From Pilimelia anulata (lineage in GTDB: Bacteria; Actinomycetota; Actinomycetes; Mycobacteriales; Micromonosporaceae): a stretch of DNA of 64,000 bases. The notes under the pieces were generated by a model. The model had not been told where the DNA came from and searched no databases. It worked only from the letters and a program-made list of their open reading frames with translations. Location of the stretch: contig NZ_BMQB01000001.1 in the NCBI RefSeq assembly GCF_014647895.1, positions 620,001 to 684,000 on the forward strand. The letters are read 5' to 3'. How positions within the stretch are numbered: position 1 is the stretch's first letter; every line of letters starts with the position of its first letter. Position numbers and translations under genes: made by a program. Positions 34,281 to 42,224 of this stretch are shown here, piece after piece.

Positions 34281-35612
34281 TCAGACGGCGGCGGGTGTCC
34301 GCGCGTACCGGTTGGCCGGTGCGGGCAGGCCGTAGTGGCCGCGCAGGGTGCTGGCGGCGTACTCGGTCCGGAACAGGCCGCGGCGCTGCAACACGGGCAC
34401 GACGTGGTCGACGAAGTCGGCGAGCCCGCCGGGCAGGTGCGGCGGCATGATGTTGAACCCGTCCGCCGCGCCGCCGGTGAACCACCGCTGGAGGTCGTCG
34501 GCGAGCTGCTCCGGCGTACCGGCGAGGACCCGGTGCCCGCGCCCGCCGCCGAGCCGGACGAGGAGCTGCCGGATGGTCAGCCCCTCCCGCCGGGCCAGGT
34601 CGACGATGAGCTGGTACCGGCTCTGGTTGCCCTGCGTGCTGAGCGCGTCGGGCAGCTCCGGCAGCGGCCCGTCCAGCGGGTGCGCCGACAGGTCGGTGCG
34701 CAGCAGCAGGGAGAGCTGGGCCAGCGCGTACTCGGGGACGATCAGCTCGGCGAACTCGCGCTCCAGCCGGGCCGCCTCGGCCTCCGTGGAGCCGATGATC
34801 GGCACGATGCCGGGCAGCACCTTGACGTGGTCGGGGTCCCGCCCGGCGGCGGCCGTGGCCACCTTCAGCGTCCGGTAGAACTCCTGCCCCTCGGCCAGCG
34901 TCTGCTGGGCGGTGAAGACGGCCTCGGCGTACCGGGCGGCGAACGCCCGCCCGTCCGGCGACGAACCGGCCTGGACCAGCAGCGGCCGGCCCTGCGGGGT
35001 GCGCGGGCTGTTCAGCGGCCCGCGGACGGCGAAGTGCTCTCCGGCGTGGTCGACCGGGTGCACCCGGTCGGTGTCGGCGAACACGCCGCCGGCCCGGTCC
35101 AGGACGAGCGCGCCGTCCTCCCACGAGTCCCACAGCTTGACCGCCACGTCGACGAACTCGGCGGCCCGCCGGTACCGGTCGGCGTGCGCCGCGGCGCCGT
35201 CCCGGCCGAAGTTGCGCGCCTCGGCGTCGCTGGCCGAGGTGACGATGTTCCAGCCGGCCCGGCCGCGGCTGAGGTGGTCCAGCGAGGCGAACACCCGGGC
35301 CAGCGCGAACGGCTCGTGGTAGCTGGTCGAGGCGGTGGCGATCAGGCCGACCCGCTCGGTCGCGGTGGCGATGGCGGCGAGCAGCGTCAGCGGCTCGAAC
35401 ACCGTCTGGATGTTGTGCCGCGGGTGCGGGCCGACGGACAGGCCGTCGGCGAGGAACACCGAGTCGAGCCTGCCCCGCTCGGCGATCCGGCCCAGCTCGC
35501 GGAAGTGCGCGACGTCGGTGAGCCGGCGCGGGTCGGTGCGCGGGTGCCGCCACGCGGCCTCGTGGTGGCCCACGCCCATGAGGAAGGCGTTGAGGTGAAG
35601 CTGACGGGTCAT
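34281..35612 (-). CDS. FMN-dependent monooxygenase, NtaA/SnaA/DszA/SsuD-like
   Basis: A 443-residue bacterial-luciferase-like enzyme using reduced FMN and oxygen to attack C-S or C-N bonds. The family signatures include the N-terminal HLNAFLMGVGHHEAAWR, FLADGLSV, GLIATASTSYHEPF, GRAGWNIVTS and the C-terminal GGAADGFNIMPPHLPGGL, which mark the NtaA/SnaA/DszA subfamily and not SsuD itself. Operon position beside a sulfonate ABC transporter and a flavin reductase indicates oxidative desulfonation of an organosulfur compound. ATG with AGGGAG upstream. Confidence 0.9.
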   Translation of the reverse strand: MTRQLHLNAFLMGVGHHEAAWRHPRTDPRRLTDVAHFRELGRIAERGRLDSVFLADGLSVGPHPRHNIQTVFEPLTLLAAIATATERVGLIATASTSYHEPFALARVFASLDHLSRGRAGWNIVTSASDAEARNFGRDGAAAHADRYRRAAEFVDVAVKLWDSWEDGALVLDRAGGVFADTDRVHPVDHAGEHFAVRGPLNSPRTPQGRPLLVQAGSSPDGRAFAARYAEAVFTAQQTLAEGQEFYRTLKVATAAAGRDPDHVKVLPGIVPIIGSTEAEAARLEREFAELIVPEYALAQLSLLLRTDLSAHPLDGPLPELPDALSTQGNQSRYQLIVDLARREGLTIRQLLVRLGGGRGHRVLAGTPEQLADDLQRWFTGGAADGFNIMPPHLPGGLADFVDHVVPVLQRRGLFRTEYAASTLRGHYGLPAPANRYARTPAAV

Positions 35613-35624
35613 CGTGGCTCCCTG

Positions 35625-36494
35625 CTACTGCGCGCGCCAGGTGGAGAAGCGGCGTTCGACGAGGATGAGGACGTGGTTGATGGCCAGGCCGATCGCGGAG
35701 ACGGTGATGATCCCGGCGTACATGTCCGGCACGGCGAAGTTGAACTGCGCGTAGTTGATGAGGTACCCGAGCCCGGCCTTCGCGCCGACCATCTCGGCGG
35801 CGATGAGGATGAGGATCGAGTACGCCCCCGCCAGCCGGATCCCGGTGAAGATCGTCGGTACGGTCGCCGGCAGCACCACCTTCCGGAACAGCGCGACCGG
35901 CCCGAGCCCGAGCGACCGGGCGGACTTGAGCAGCAGCGGGTCGACGGTCCGGACGCCGCTGACGGTGTTGAGCAGGATCGGCCAGGCGCAGGCGTACAGG
36001 ATGATGGCCACCTTGGACGTCTCGCCCAGGCCGAGGATCAGCACGAACACCGGCAGCATCGCCAGCGCGGCGGTGTTCCGGAACAGCTCCAGCAGCGGGT
36101 TGAGCAGGGTGGCCACCGGCCGGTACCAGCCGATCACCAGCCCGAGCGGGACGGCGAGCAGCACGGCGAGGACGAACCCGGCCAGCGATCGGGCCAGGCT
36201 GGCGCCGATGTGGTCGGCCAGCTCGCCGGAGCGCAGCAGCTCCCACCAGGCGACCAGCACCTCCGACAGCGGCGGCAGGAAGGTCGCGTCGAGCAGGCCC
36301 AGCCGGGGGAAGGTCTCCCACACCGCGGCCAGCAGGCCGACGGCGAGCAGCCGCCCGGCGGCGGTGCCGAGCCGGCGGGCGGCCCGGCGCCAGGGCCAGC
36401 GGGCCGCGGGCGCCGCGGTCGGCGGCGCCGCGGCGGGGGCGGCCGGCGCGGCCGGCTCGCGGACGGCGGTCGGGGACGCGGCGGCGCTAGCCAA
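35625..36494 (-). CDS. ssuC: Sulfonate/taurine-type ABC transporter permease
   Basis: A 289-residue integral membrane protein with six helices in a BPD_transp_1 domain. The EAA loop reads SARSLGLGPVALFRKVVLPATVPTIFTGIRLA (split here: SARSLGLGP, then VVLPATVPTI), as in SsuC/TauC. The first 35 residues are an Ala/Pro-rich extension. The start is probably TTG 36494, six bases after GGGAGG, overlapping the ATPase stop by 8 bp. It forms the channel for organosulfonate entry with the ATPase and lipoprotein encoded upstream. Confidence 0.9.
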   Translation of the reverse strand: MASAAASPTAVREPAAPAAPAAAPPTAAPAARWPWRRAARRLGTAAGRLLAVGLLAAVWETFPRLGLLDATFLPPLSEVLVAWWELLRSGELADHIGASLARSLAGFVLAVLLAVPLGLVIGWYRPVATLLNPLLELFRNTAALAMLPVFVLILGLGETSKVAIILYACAWPILLNTVSGVRTVDPLLLKSARSLGLGPVALFRKVVLPATVPTIFTGIRLAGAYSILILIAAEMVGAKAGLGYLINYAQFNFAVPDMYAGIITVSAIGLAINHVLILVERRFSTWRAQ

Positions 36495-37305
36495 CGGGTG
36501 CCTCCCGGCGGTCGCGGAGCGCCTCGCGGCGGGCCGTGTCGACCTCGTCGCGGAGCAGCGTCCAGATCTCGTGCCGGTGCCGGGCGAACAGCGGGTCCGA
36601 GCGGGGGTCGTCGGCGGCGTCGGGGGTGGCGCCGGAGGTGTCCACCACCTCCTTGACCCGGCCGGGGCGCGAGGTCAGGACGACGACGCGCTGGCCCAGG
36701 TACACGGCCTCGTCGATGCCGTGGGTGATGAACACGATGGTCTTGCCGGTGCGCCGCCACAGCCCGACCAGCTCGTCCTGGAGCCCCTCGCGGGTCTGCG
36801 CGTCCAGCGCGGCGAACGGCTCGTCCATCAGCAGCACCTCGGGGTCGAAGGCGAGGCTGCGGGCGATGGCGACCCGCTGCTTCATCCCGCCGGAGAGCTG
36901 GTGCGGGTACCGGTCGGCGAAGCCGGCCAGGCCGACCAGGTCGAGGTACCCGCGGGCCCGGTCGGCCCGCTGCCGCCGCGGTACGCTCTTGGCCTCCAGG
37001 CCGAACTCGACGTTGCCCCGGGCGGTGCGCCAGGGCAGCAGCGCGTACTGCTGGAACACCACGCCCCGGTCCAGGCCGGGCCCGGTGACCGGGGCGCCGT
37101 CGATGAGGATCCGGCCGCTGCTCGGCGCGGCCAGGCCGCCCAGCAGGTCGAGCAGCGTGGACTTGCCGCAGCCGCTCGGCCCGACGACGGCGAGGAACTC
37201 GCCGGCCCGGACGTCGAAGGACACGTCGTCCAGCGCGGTCACCCGGCCGCCGCGGCCGGCGAACACCTTCCCGACCCGGTCGAAGACGATCTTCGCGGCG
37301 GTCAC
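36487..37305 (-). CDS. ssuB: Sulfonate/taurine-type ABC transporter ATPase
   Basis: A 272-residue ATPase. Walker A is VGPSGCGKST (about 42-51), the Q-loop VVFQQYALLPWR, the signature LSGGMKQRVAIARSL and Walker B VLLMDEPFAALD, with the H-loop in FITHGIDEAVYL. These are the SsuB/TauB/NitT-type patterns. GTG start in a GTGA overlap with the binding protein. Its neighbours identify it as part of the operon's sulfonate importer. Confidence 0.93.
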   Translation of the reverse strand: MTAAKIVFDRVGKVFAGRGGRVTALDDVSFDVRAGEFLAVVGPSGCGKSTLLDLLGGLAAPSSGRILIDGAPVTGPGLDRGVVFQQYALLPWRTARGNVEFGLEAKSVPRRQRADRARGYLDLVGLAGFADRYPHQLSGGMKQRVAIARSLAFDPEVLLMDEPFAALDAQTREGLQDELVGLWRRTGKTIVFITHGIDEAVYLGQRVVVLTSRPGRVKEVVDTSGATPDAADDPRSDPLFARHRHEIWTLLRDEVDTARREALRDRREAPVG

Positions 37306-38324
37306 CGGGGCTCACCGCCGTCGCGGTACGGGTTGTACTCGTTGGTGTAGATGTCGGCGGCCGCGACCTGCTTGCCCTTCAGCTCGCCCTCGCGGCCCAG
37401 CCAGTCCACCCAGAGGGCGAACTCGCGCTCCTCGATGACCCCGCCGCGGCCGGCGACGCCGTAGCTGCGCCAGTACTTGAGTTGGGTGTCGTCCTCGTTG
37501 CGGCCGCGCTTGCGCAGGATGTCGGTCAGCCGGGCGACGACCGCGTCCCGCGGCTGCGCCTTCGTCCACTCGATCGCCCGGGCCACGCCGCCGACGAACG
37601 CCCGCACGGTGTTCGGGTTCTTCTTCAGGAAGTCGGTGCGGATGACGTAGCTGCCGGCGGTGAACGTGCCGAGGAGCTGGGAGTCGGTGAACAGCGGCCG
37701 GATGCCGCCCCGGTCCACGGCCTTGTCCCGCAGCGTCTGGCTGAGCGAGGCGACGTCGATCCGGCCCTGGCGCAGCGACTGCTCGGTGTTCACCGGCGGG
37801 ACGACGACGAACTCCACCCGCTCGATCTCGGCCGGGGTCAGCCCGTTGCGGGCCAGGTACGTCTTGGTGACCGCCTCGGCGTGCGCCCCGAGCGTGTTCA
37901 CGCCGATCTTCTTGCCGACCAGGTCGCGGGCGGTCCGGATCGGGCTGCGGTCGAGGACGTAGAAGCCGTTGAACGTCTTCTCGTTGGCGCCGTAGTAGCC
38001 GACGACCGCCTTGATCGGCGCCCGCGCCGCGGCCAGCTTCACGATCGCCCCGTTGAACGCGCCGCCGAAGTCGGTGTCGCCGGTGGTGGCCGCCTGGATG
38101 TCCTGCGGGCCGCTGATCGTGTTGCCGATCCACTTGAGCTGCACCCCGCCGAGGTAGCCGAGGTCGGCCGCCAGCTCGGGCAGGGTGACCTGGCCGACCG
38201 AGCCCTGGTACCGCAGCTCGGTCACCTCGGCGCCGCCGGCGCCGGCCCCGCGGTCGCCGCAGCCGGCGAGCGCGGCGACCACGGCGACGGCCAGGGCGGC
38301 GGCGGGGAATCTGATCGTTCTCAC
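37302..38324 (-). CDS. ssuA: Sulfonate-type ABC transporter substrate-binding lipoprotein
   Basis: A 340-residue lipoprotein with a lipobox at ALAGC (Cys22). The NMT1/SsuA-like fold has GYLGGVQLKWIGNTISGPQDIQAA near 64-88, DFGGAFNGAIVKL and DLVGKKIGVNTLGAHAEAV. It should bind a sulfonate or related anion outside the cell. Start is GTG 38324 with GGAGAT upstream. First structural gene of a seven-gene leftward operon (binding protein, ATPase, permease, monooxygenase, flavin reductase, nitroreductase, dioxygenase). It is preceded by a 251-nt leader carrying a short leader peptide. Confidence 0.9.
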   Translation of the reverse strand: MRTIRFPAAALAVAVVAALAGCGDRGAGAGGAEVTELRYQGSVGQVTLPELAADLGYLGGVQLKWIGNTISGPQDIQAATTGDTDFGGAFNGAIVKLAAARAPIKAVVGYYGANEKTFNGFYVLDRSPIRTARDLVGKKIGVNTLGAHAEAVTKTYLARNGLTPAEIERVEFVVVPPVNTEQSLRQGRIDVASLSQTLRDKAVDRGGIRPLFTDSQLLGTFTAGSYVIRTDFLKKNPNTVRAFVGGVARAIEWTKAQPRDAVVARLTDILRKRGRNEDDTQLKYWRSYGVAGRGGVIEEREFALWVDWLGREGELKGKQVAAADIYTNEYNPYRDGGEPR

Positions 38325-38353
38325 GGGATCTCCTCGGACGGATGCGGTGCGCT

Positions 38354-38378
38354 CGCCGCCGGCGGGGTGCCGGCGGCG
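38354..38378 (-). promoter_or_regulatory. Leader hairpin before the leftward sulfonate operon
   Basis: Arms 38354-38363 and 38369-38378 are perfectly complementary over 10 bp with a 5-base loop. It lies 30 nt before the GTG of the binding protein gene, in the untranslated leader between the leader peptide and the first gene, where an attenuator or ribosome-site sequestering hairpin would act. Confidence 0.45.
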
Positions 38379-38575
38379 GGAGCCGGGGGAGGGGTGTGCG
38401 GCGACCGCCGGGCGGCGGCCCGCGGGGTGCGGGTGCCGGCCGGACGGCGGCGGGAGCGGTTGCGCTGCGTGACCGGCGGGGGTGGGTCCGCGCGGCGGGC
38501 GGCCCGCGGGGCGGCCGACGGGTTCCGGCGGGGGCAACGGCGGTCGTACGCGGGGGCTGCGCTTCGCCGCCCGAC

Positions 38576-38647
38576 TCAACAGGTGCTGCTGCACACCCGG
38601 AGGAAGTCGACGAAGCGGCGCCGGGTCAGTGGCGTGCTCCGATTCAT
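38576..38647 (-). CDS. Sulfur-operon leader peptide 1
   Basis: A 23-residue frame, MNRSTPLTRRRFVDFL followed by RVCSSTC and a TGA stop. It is nearly the same as the peptide on the other strand at 38880. The arginine cluster, VDFLRV core and cysteines at the very end are the marks of leader peptides placed before sulfur genes in actinobacteria. A -10 element (TACGTT) ends 7 bases before its ATG, so the mRNA is probably leaderless. Translation through the terminal Cys codons may sense cysteine supply or Cys-tRNA and so control the long leader before the ABC genes. Confidence 0.75.
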   Translation of the reverse strand: MNRSTPLTRRRFVDFLRVCSSTC

Positions 38648-38654
38648 GCCCAGC

Positions 38655-38684
38655 AACGTAGCGCCGCGACCATGCCGGCGTCAG
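38655..38684 (-). promoter_or_regulatory. Promoter for leftward sulfonate operon
   Basis: On the minus strand CTGACG (38684-38679) and TACGTT (38660-38655) are separated by 18 bases. The -10 ends 7 bases before the leader-peptide ATG, implying a leaderless start. The operator-like block 38691-38721 lies immediately upstream. Confidence 0.6.
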
Positions 38685-38690
38685 CCATTC

Positions 38691-38721
38691 TGTGACCCAG
38701 CTCACATATAATTCCTATAGG
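38691..38721 (-). promoter_or_regulatory. Operator-like block, leftward copy
   Basis: A 31-bp sequence combining an imperfect palindrome GTGACCCAGCTCAC with AATTCCTATAGG. Its reverse complement matches the block at 38808-38838 at 26 of 31 positions, the two lying at similar distances from the two divergent promoters. Likely binding site for a regulator that controls both sulfur operons. Confidence 0.6.
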
Positions 38722-38807
38722 CAAAGCAGGAATTGGATCAACCATAATGGATATCGCCGCAGGGCTCCCCGACGCCCCGCCCGCCCGGTGTGACACCCCC
38801 CAGTTAC

Positions 38808-38838
38808 CCGATAGGAATTGTGCGTGACCTGGGTCACA
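38808..38838 (+). promoter_or_regulatory. Operator-like block, rightward copy
   Basis: The mirror copy of the block at 38691-38721: CCGATAGGAATT followed by the perfect palindrome GTGACCTGGGTCAC (read with its flank). It lies just upstream of the rightward -35 element. The paired arrangement suggests the same regulator acts on both operons. Confidence 0.6.
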
Positions 38839-38844
38839 TTCGGC

Positions 38845-38873
38845 TTGGCCGCTGGGTGCCGGGACGGTACGCT
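38845..38873 (+). promoter_or_regulatory. Promoter for rightward sulfonate operon
   Basis: TTGGCC (38845-38850) and TACGCT (38868-38873), spacer 17. The -10 ends six bases before the leader-peptide ATG at 38880, again implying a leaderless start. Confidence 0.65.
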
Positions 38874-38879
38874 GCGTGC

Positions 38880-38957
38880 ATGAATCGCAGCACGTGGCTC
38901 ACCCGGCGCCGCGTCGTCGACTTCCTCCGGGTGTGCAGCAGCGCCTGTCGCGCCTGA
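38880..38957 (+). CDS. Sulfur-operon leader peptide 2
   Basis: A 25-residue frame, MNRSTWLTRRRVVDFL followed by RVCSSACRA and TGA. It differs from leader peptide 1 on the opposite strand at only a few positions, so the two arose by duplication of a whole divergent control region. Its codons at the end include two cysteines. A 356-nt leader with a hairpin separates it from the binding protein gene. Family knowledge: short leader peptides of this form precede sulfate, sulfonate and sulfite genes in many actinobacteria; the sensing step has been proposed to involve cysteine. Confidence 0.78.
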   Translation: MNRSTWLTRRRVVDFLRVCSSACRA

Positions 38958-39313
38958 CCGGAACCCGGTCGACGACCCACTTCCCGCACCCACCGTGCGC
39001 ACGCAGTAGCGGTCGTATTCGACATTCCGGATCCTTCTCCGATCGCCCACGCTCCCGGTCCGGACGCCCGCGTCCGCCCCGCCGTCGGGTCGACGGCACC
39101 CTCCCCCGATAGATCCCCGCCCCGCCCGGGCCACCGGAGAGCGCGCCCGGGCGGCGGCACACCCATCCGCGCACACCGTCGCGCCCACGGGGGCGCCGGA
39201 TGCCGCGCATCCACCGTCTGCCACCCACCGGTCGGCGTGTCCCCACGCCGGCCGTCGGTTCATCGACGCCGCCCGCTGTCCCGGGCGGCGCCCAGCAGTG
39301 CCAAGGAGTAACC
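38958..39313 (+). other. Untranslated leader of the rightward sulfonate operon
   Basis: About 356 bases between leader peptide 2 and the binding protein gene. No further gene is credible. It contains the hairpin 39122-39154 and ends in AAGGAG before the ATG at 39314. Its length and position suit an attenuation-type leader. Confidence 0.6.
39122..39154 (+). terminator. Possible attenuator hairpin in the rightward leader
   Basis: CCGCCCGGGC (39122-39131) pairs perfectly with GCCCGGGCGG (39145-39154), loop 13. No T run follows. It could act as a conditional terminator linked to translation of the leader peptide. Confidence 0.45.
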
Positions 39314-40369
39314 ATGCGTAGCCGTACCTTCCGAACCCTCGCGGTGACCGCCACCGCGGTCCTCGCCACCGCCGGCCTCGCGGCCTGCGGCGACGACGCG
39401 CCGGCCGGCGGCAGCGAGGCCGGCGCGCTGCGCCTCGGGTACTTCCCCAACATCACCCACGCGCCGGCCCTGGTCGGCGTCAACCGCGGCCTGTTCCAGC
39501 AGGCGCTGGGCGGCACCAAGCTGGAGCCGAAGACCTTCAACGCCGGCCCGGCCGCGATCGAGGCGCTGTTCTCCGGCGCGCTCGACGCCACGTACATCGG
39601 GCCGAACCCGACCATCAACGGCTGGGCCCAGTCCAAGGGCAGCGCGCTGAGAATCATCGCCGGCAGCACCTCCGGCGGCGCCGGGCTCGTCGTCAAGCCG
39701 ACGATCACCAACGCGGCGGCGCTGCGCGGCAAGAAGATCGCCACCCCGCAGCTCGGCAACACCCAGGACGTCGCCCTGCGCAACTGGCTCAAGCAGCACA
39801 GCCTGAACGCCGACCAGCAGGGCGGCGGCGACGTCTCCGTGCTGCCGCAGGACAACGCGACGGCCGTCCAGGCGTTCGCCCAGGGCGCGATCGACGGCGG
39901 CTGGGTGCCGGAGCCGAACCTCACCAAGCTGGTCGAGGCCGGCGGCCGGATCCTCGTCGACGAGCGGACCCTGTGGCCCGGCGGCCAGTTCGTCACCACC
40001 CACCTGATCGTCCGCAAGGAGTTCCTGGACAAGCACCCGGAGACCGTGAAGAAGCTGCTCAAGGGGCACGTCGAGGCGATCAACCTGCTGTCCACCGACT
40101 CCGCCGGCGGGCAGAGGGCCACCAACGAGCAGCTCGGCGCGCTCACCGGCAAGCCGCTGAAGGAGGCCACGCTGGCGGCGGCGTTCAAGAACCTGTCCTT
40201 CACCACCGACCCGATCGCCTCGTCGCTGCTCACCGGCGCCCAGCACGCGCAGGACGTCGGCCTGCTCAAGCCGGTCGACCTCAAGGGCATCTACGAGCTG
40301 GCGCCGCTGAACGAGGTGCTCGAGGCCGCGGGCAAGCCCGAGGTCACCGGCGCCCCGGCAGCGGCCTGA
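39314..40369 (+). CDS. ssuA: Sulfonate/aliphatic-type ABC transporter substrate-binding lipoprotein
   Basis: A 351-residue lipoprotein (lipobox GLAAC, Cys25). It has the SsuA/NrtA-like core: LRLGYFPNITHAPALVGVNRG at 40-60 (split for reading as LRLGYFPNITHA and PALVGVNRG), SGALDATYIGPNPTINGW, KKIATPQLGNTQDVALR and AQGAIDGGWVPEPN. It is only distantly related to the leftward binding protein, so the two operons likely import different sulfonates. ATG 39314 has AAGGAG six bases upstream. First gene of a three-gene ABC unit. Confidence 0.9.
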   Translation: MRSRTFRTLAVTATAVLATAGLAACGDDAPAGGSEAGALRLGYFPNITHAPALVGVNRGLFQQALGGTKLEPKTFNAGPAAIEALFSGALDATYIGPNPTINGWAQSKGSALRIIAGSTSGGAGLVVKPTITNAAALRGKKIATPQLGNTQDVALRNWLKQHSLNADQQGGGDVSVLPQDNATAVQAFAQGAIDGGWVPEPNLTKLVEAGGRILVDERTLWPGGQFVTTHLIVRKEFLDKHPETVKKLLKGHVEAINLLSTDSAGGQRATNEQLGALTGKPLKEATLAAAFKNLSFTTDPIASSLLTGAQHAQDVGLLKPVDLKGIYELAPLNEVLEAAGKPEVTGAPAAA

Positions 40370-40388
40370 CCCGGACGGGGGACCGATC

Positions 40389-41183
40389 ATGACCACGCAC
40401 GCGCCGGAGCGGACCCGGCCGCCGGAGCAGGACGGGGCGGAGGTGGTCGTCCGGCTGACGGACATCTCCAAGCAGTACGGCCGTCGCTCGGCCGCCCTGC
40501 TCGCGCTGGACGGCGTCTCGCTCACCGTCCGGCGGGGGGAGTTCGTCTGCCTGCTCGGCGCCTCCGGCTGCGGCAAGAGCACGCTGCTCTCGCTCGTCGC
40601 CGGGCTGGACGAGGTCAGCTCCGGCACGCTGGACATCAACGGCCGGCACGTGGCCCTGATGTTCCAGGAGGCGGCGCTGTTCCCGTGGCTGTCGGTCGCC
40701 GGCAACGTCGAGCTGCCGCTGCGGCTGCGCGGCGTACCCCGGGCGCAGCGCCGCGCGCGGACCGCGGAGCTGCTGGACACCGTGCGGCTGGGCGGCTTCG
40801 GCCGCAAGCGCCCGCACGAGCTGTCCGGCGGCATGCGGCAGCGGGTGGCGCTGGCCCGGGCGCTCGCCCAGGACGCGGACATCCTGCTGATGGACGAGCC
40901 GTTCGGCGCCCTCGACGCGATGACCAGGGACATCCTGCACGACGAACTGGAGCGGATCTGGCGCGAGCAGGCGCTGACCGTCCTGTTCGTCACGCACAAC
41001 GTCCGCGAGGCCGCGCGCCTCGGCGACCGGGTCGTGCTGCTCAGCAGCCGGCCCGGCCGGGTCATCGAGGACTACGCCATCGACTACCCGCGCCCGCGGC
41101 GGATCGACTCGCCGGACGTCTCCGGCATCGCCGCCGAGATCACCGATCGGCTCCGCACGGAGGTGGCCCGCCATGCCCAGTGA
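40389..41183 (+). CDS. ssuB: Sulfonate-type ABC transporter ATPase
   Basis: A 264-residue ATPase with Walker A GASGCGKST (about 60-68), Q-loop ALMFQEAALFPWLS, signature ELSGGMRQRVALARAL, Walker B ILLMDEPFGALD and H-loop FVTHNVREA. ATG start 19 bp after the binding protein stop; its end overlaps the permease start by 11 bp. It drives import together with the gene products on either side. Confidence 0.93.
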   Translation: MTTHAPERTRPPEQDGAEVVVRLTDISKQYGRRSAALLALDGVSLTVRRGEFVCLLGASGCGKSTLLSLVAGLDEVSSGTLDINGRHVALMFQEAALFPWLSVAGNVELPLRLRGVPRAQRRARTAELLDTVRLGGFGRKRPHELSGGMRQRVALARALAQDADILLMDEPFGALDAMTRDILHDELERIWREQALTVLFVTHNVREAARLGDRVVLLSSRPGRVIEDYAIDYPRPRRIDSPDVSGIAAEITDRLRTEVARHAQ

Positions 41184-42093
41184 GTCGCCGCCCGTCCCGG
41201 CCACCCGGCCGGCGCCCGCCCCGGCCGCGGACAGCGCGGCCGCCGACCGGGTCACCGGCCTGGACGCGCTGGAGCTGGCGCCGCGGGCCACCGAGGAGCG
41301 CACGTTCGGGTACGTCGCCGGGCGGGTCTGGGCGGTGCTCTGGCCCAAGCTGCTGGCCGTCGCGCTGGTGCTGGCCGCCTGGCAGGCGCTGGTGCTGGCC
41401 GAGGTCCGGCCGCGGTACGTGCTGCCGTCGCCGGGCGACGTGTTCGGCGTCCTCGGCGACCTGATCGCCACCGGCCCGTTCTGGGAGGCGATCCGGCTGA
41501 CGCTCGGCCGGGCGCTGCTCGGCTTCGGGCTCGCGGTGCTGATCGGTACGGTCATCGGCGCCGCCGTGGCCCGGTTCGCCCCGCTGCGGGCGGCGATCGG
41601 CTCGCTGATCACCGGCCTGCAGACGATGCCGTCGATCATGTGGTTCCCGCTGGCGATCCTGCTGTTCCAGCTCAGCGAGAGCGCGATCCTGTTCGTGGTC
41701 GTCATCGGCGCGGCGCCGTCGGTGGCCAACGGGCTGATCAGCGGCATCGACTACGTGCCGCGCACCTGGCTGCGGGTCGGGCAGGTGCTGGGCATGACCG
41801 GCCCGGCGAAGTACCGGCACCTGATCCTGCCGGCGTCGCTGCCGTCGTTCCTGTCCGGGCTCAAGCAGGGCTGGGCGTTCTCCTGGCGCAGCCTGATGGC
41901 CGGGGAGCTGCTGGTCATCGTGCCGGGGGCGCTGTCGATCGGCGTCCGGATGCAGGGGGCGCGGGATCTGTCCGAGGCGCCGCTGGTGCTCTCGTACATC
42001 ATCGTCGTGCTCGTGCTGGGCATCCTGATCGACATCCTGTTCAACGCCGCCGACAACGCGCTGCGCCGGCGGTGGGGGCTCACCGGCCGCTGA
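41173..42093 (+). CDS. ssuC: Sulfonate-type ABC transporter permease
   Basis: A 306-residue membrane protein with an Ala/Pro-rich N-terminal 60 residues and six helices. VLPSPGDVFGVLGDL, LQTMPSIMWFPLAILLFQLS and the EAA-type loop GQVLGMTGPAKYRHLILPASLP are standard for SsuC/TauC permeases. ATG start inside the end of the ATPase gene. No desulfonating enzymes accompany this operon, so it may share those of the leftward operon. Confidence 0.92.
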   Translation: MPSESPPVPATRPAPAPAADSAAADRVTGLDALELAPRATEERTFGYVAGRVWAVLWPKLLAVALVLAAWQALVLAEVRPRYVLPSPGDVFGVLGDLIATGPFWEAIRLTLGRALLGFGLAVLIGTVIGAAVARFAPLRAAIGSLITGLQTMPSIMWFPLAILLFQLSESAILFVVVIGAAPSVANGLISGIDYVPRTWLRVGQVLGMTGPAKYRHLILPASLPSFLSGLKQGWAFSWRSLMAGELLVIVPGALSIGVRMQGARDLSEAPLVLSYIIVVLVLGILIDILFNAADNALRRRWGLTGR

Positions 42094-42224
42094 CGGTCGG
42101 TGCGCGGCCCGGACCGGTCGCCCCGCGCGGGCGACCGGCCGGGACTGCGCCGTCCCCGACCGGTCGCCCGCGGCGGCCCGGTGCGCGGGGCGGCGCGGCC
42201 GCGCGGGGGAGAATCCGTGCCGTG

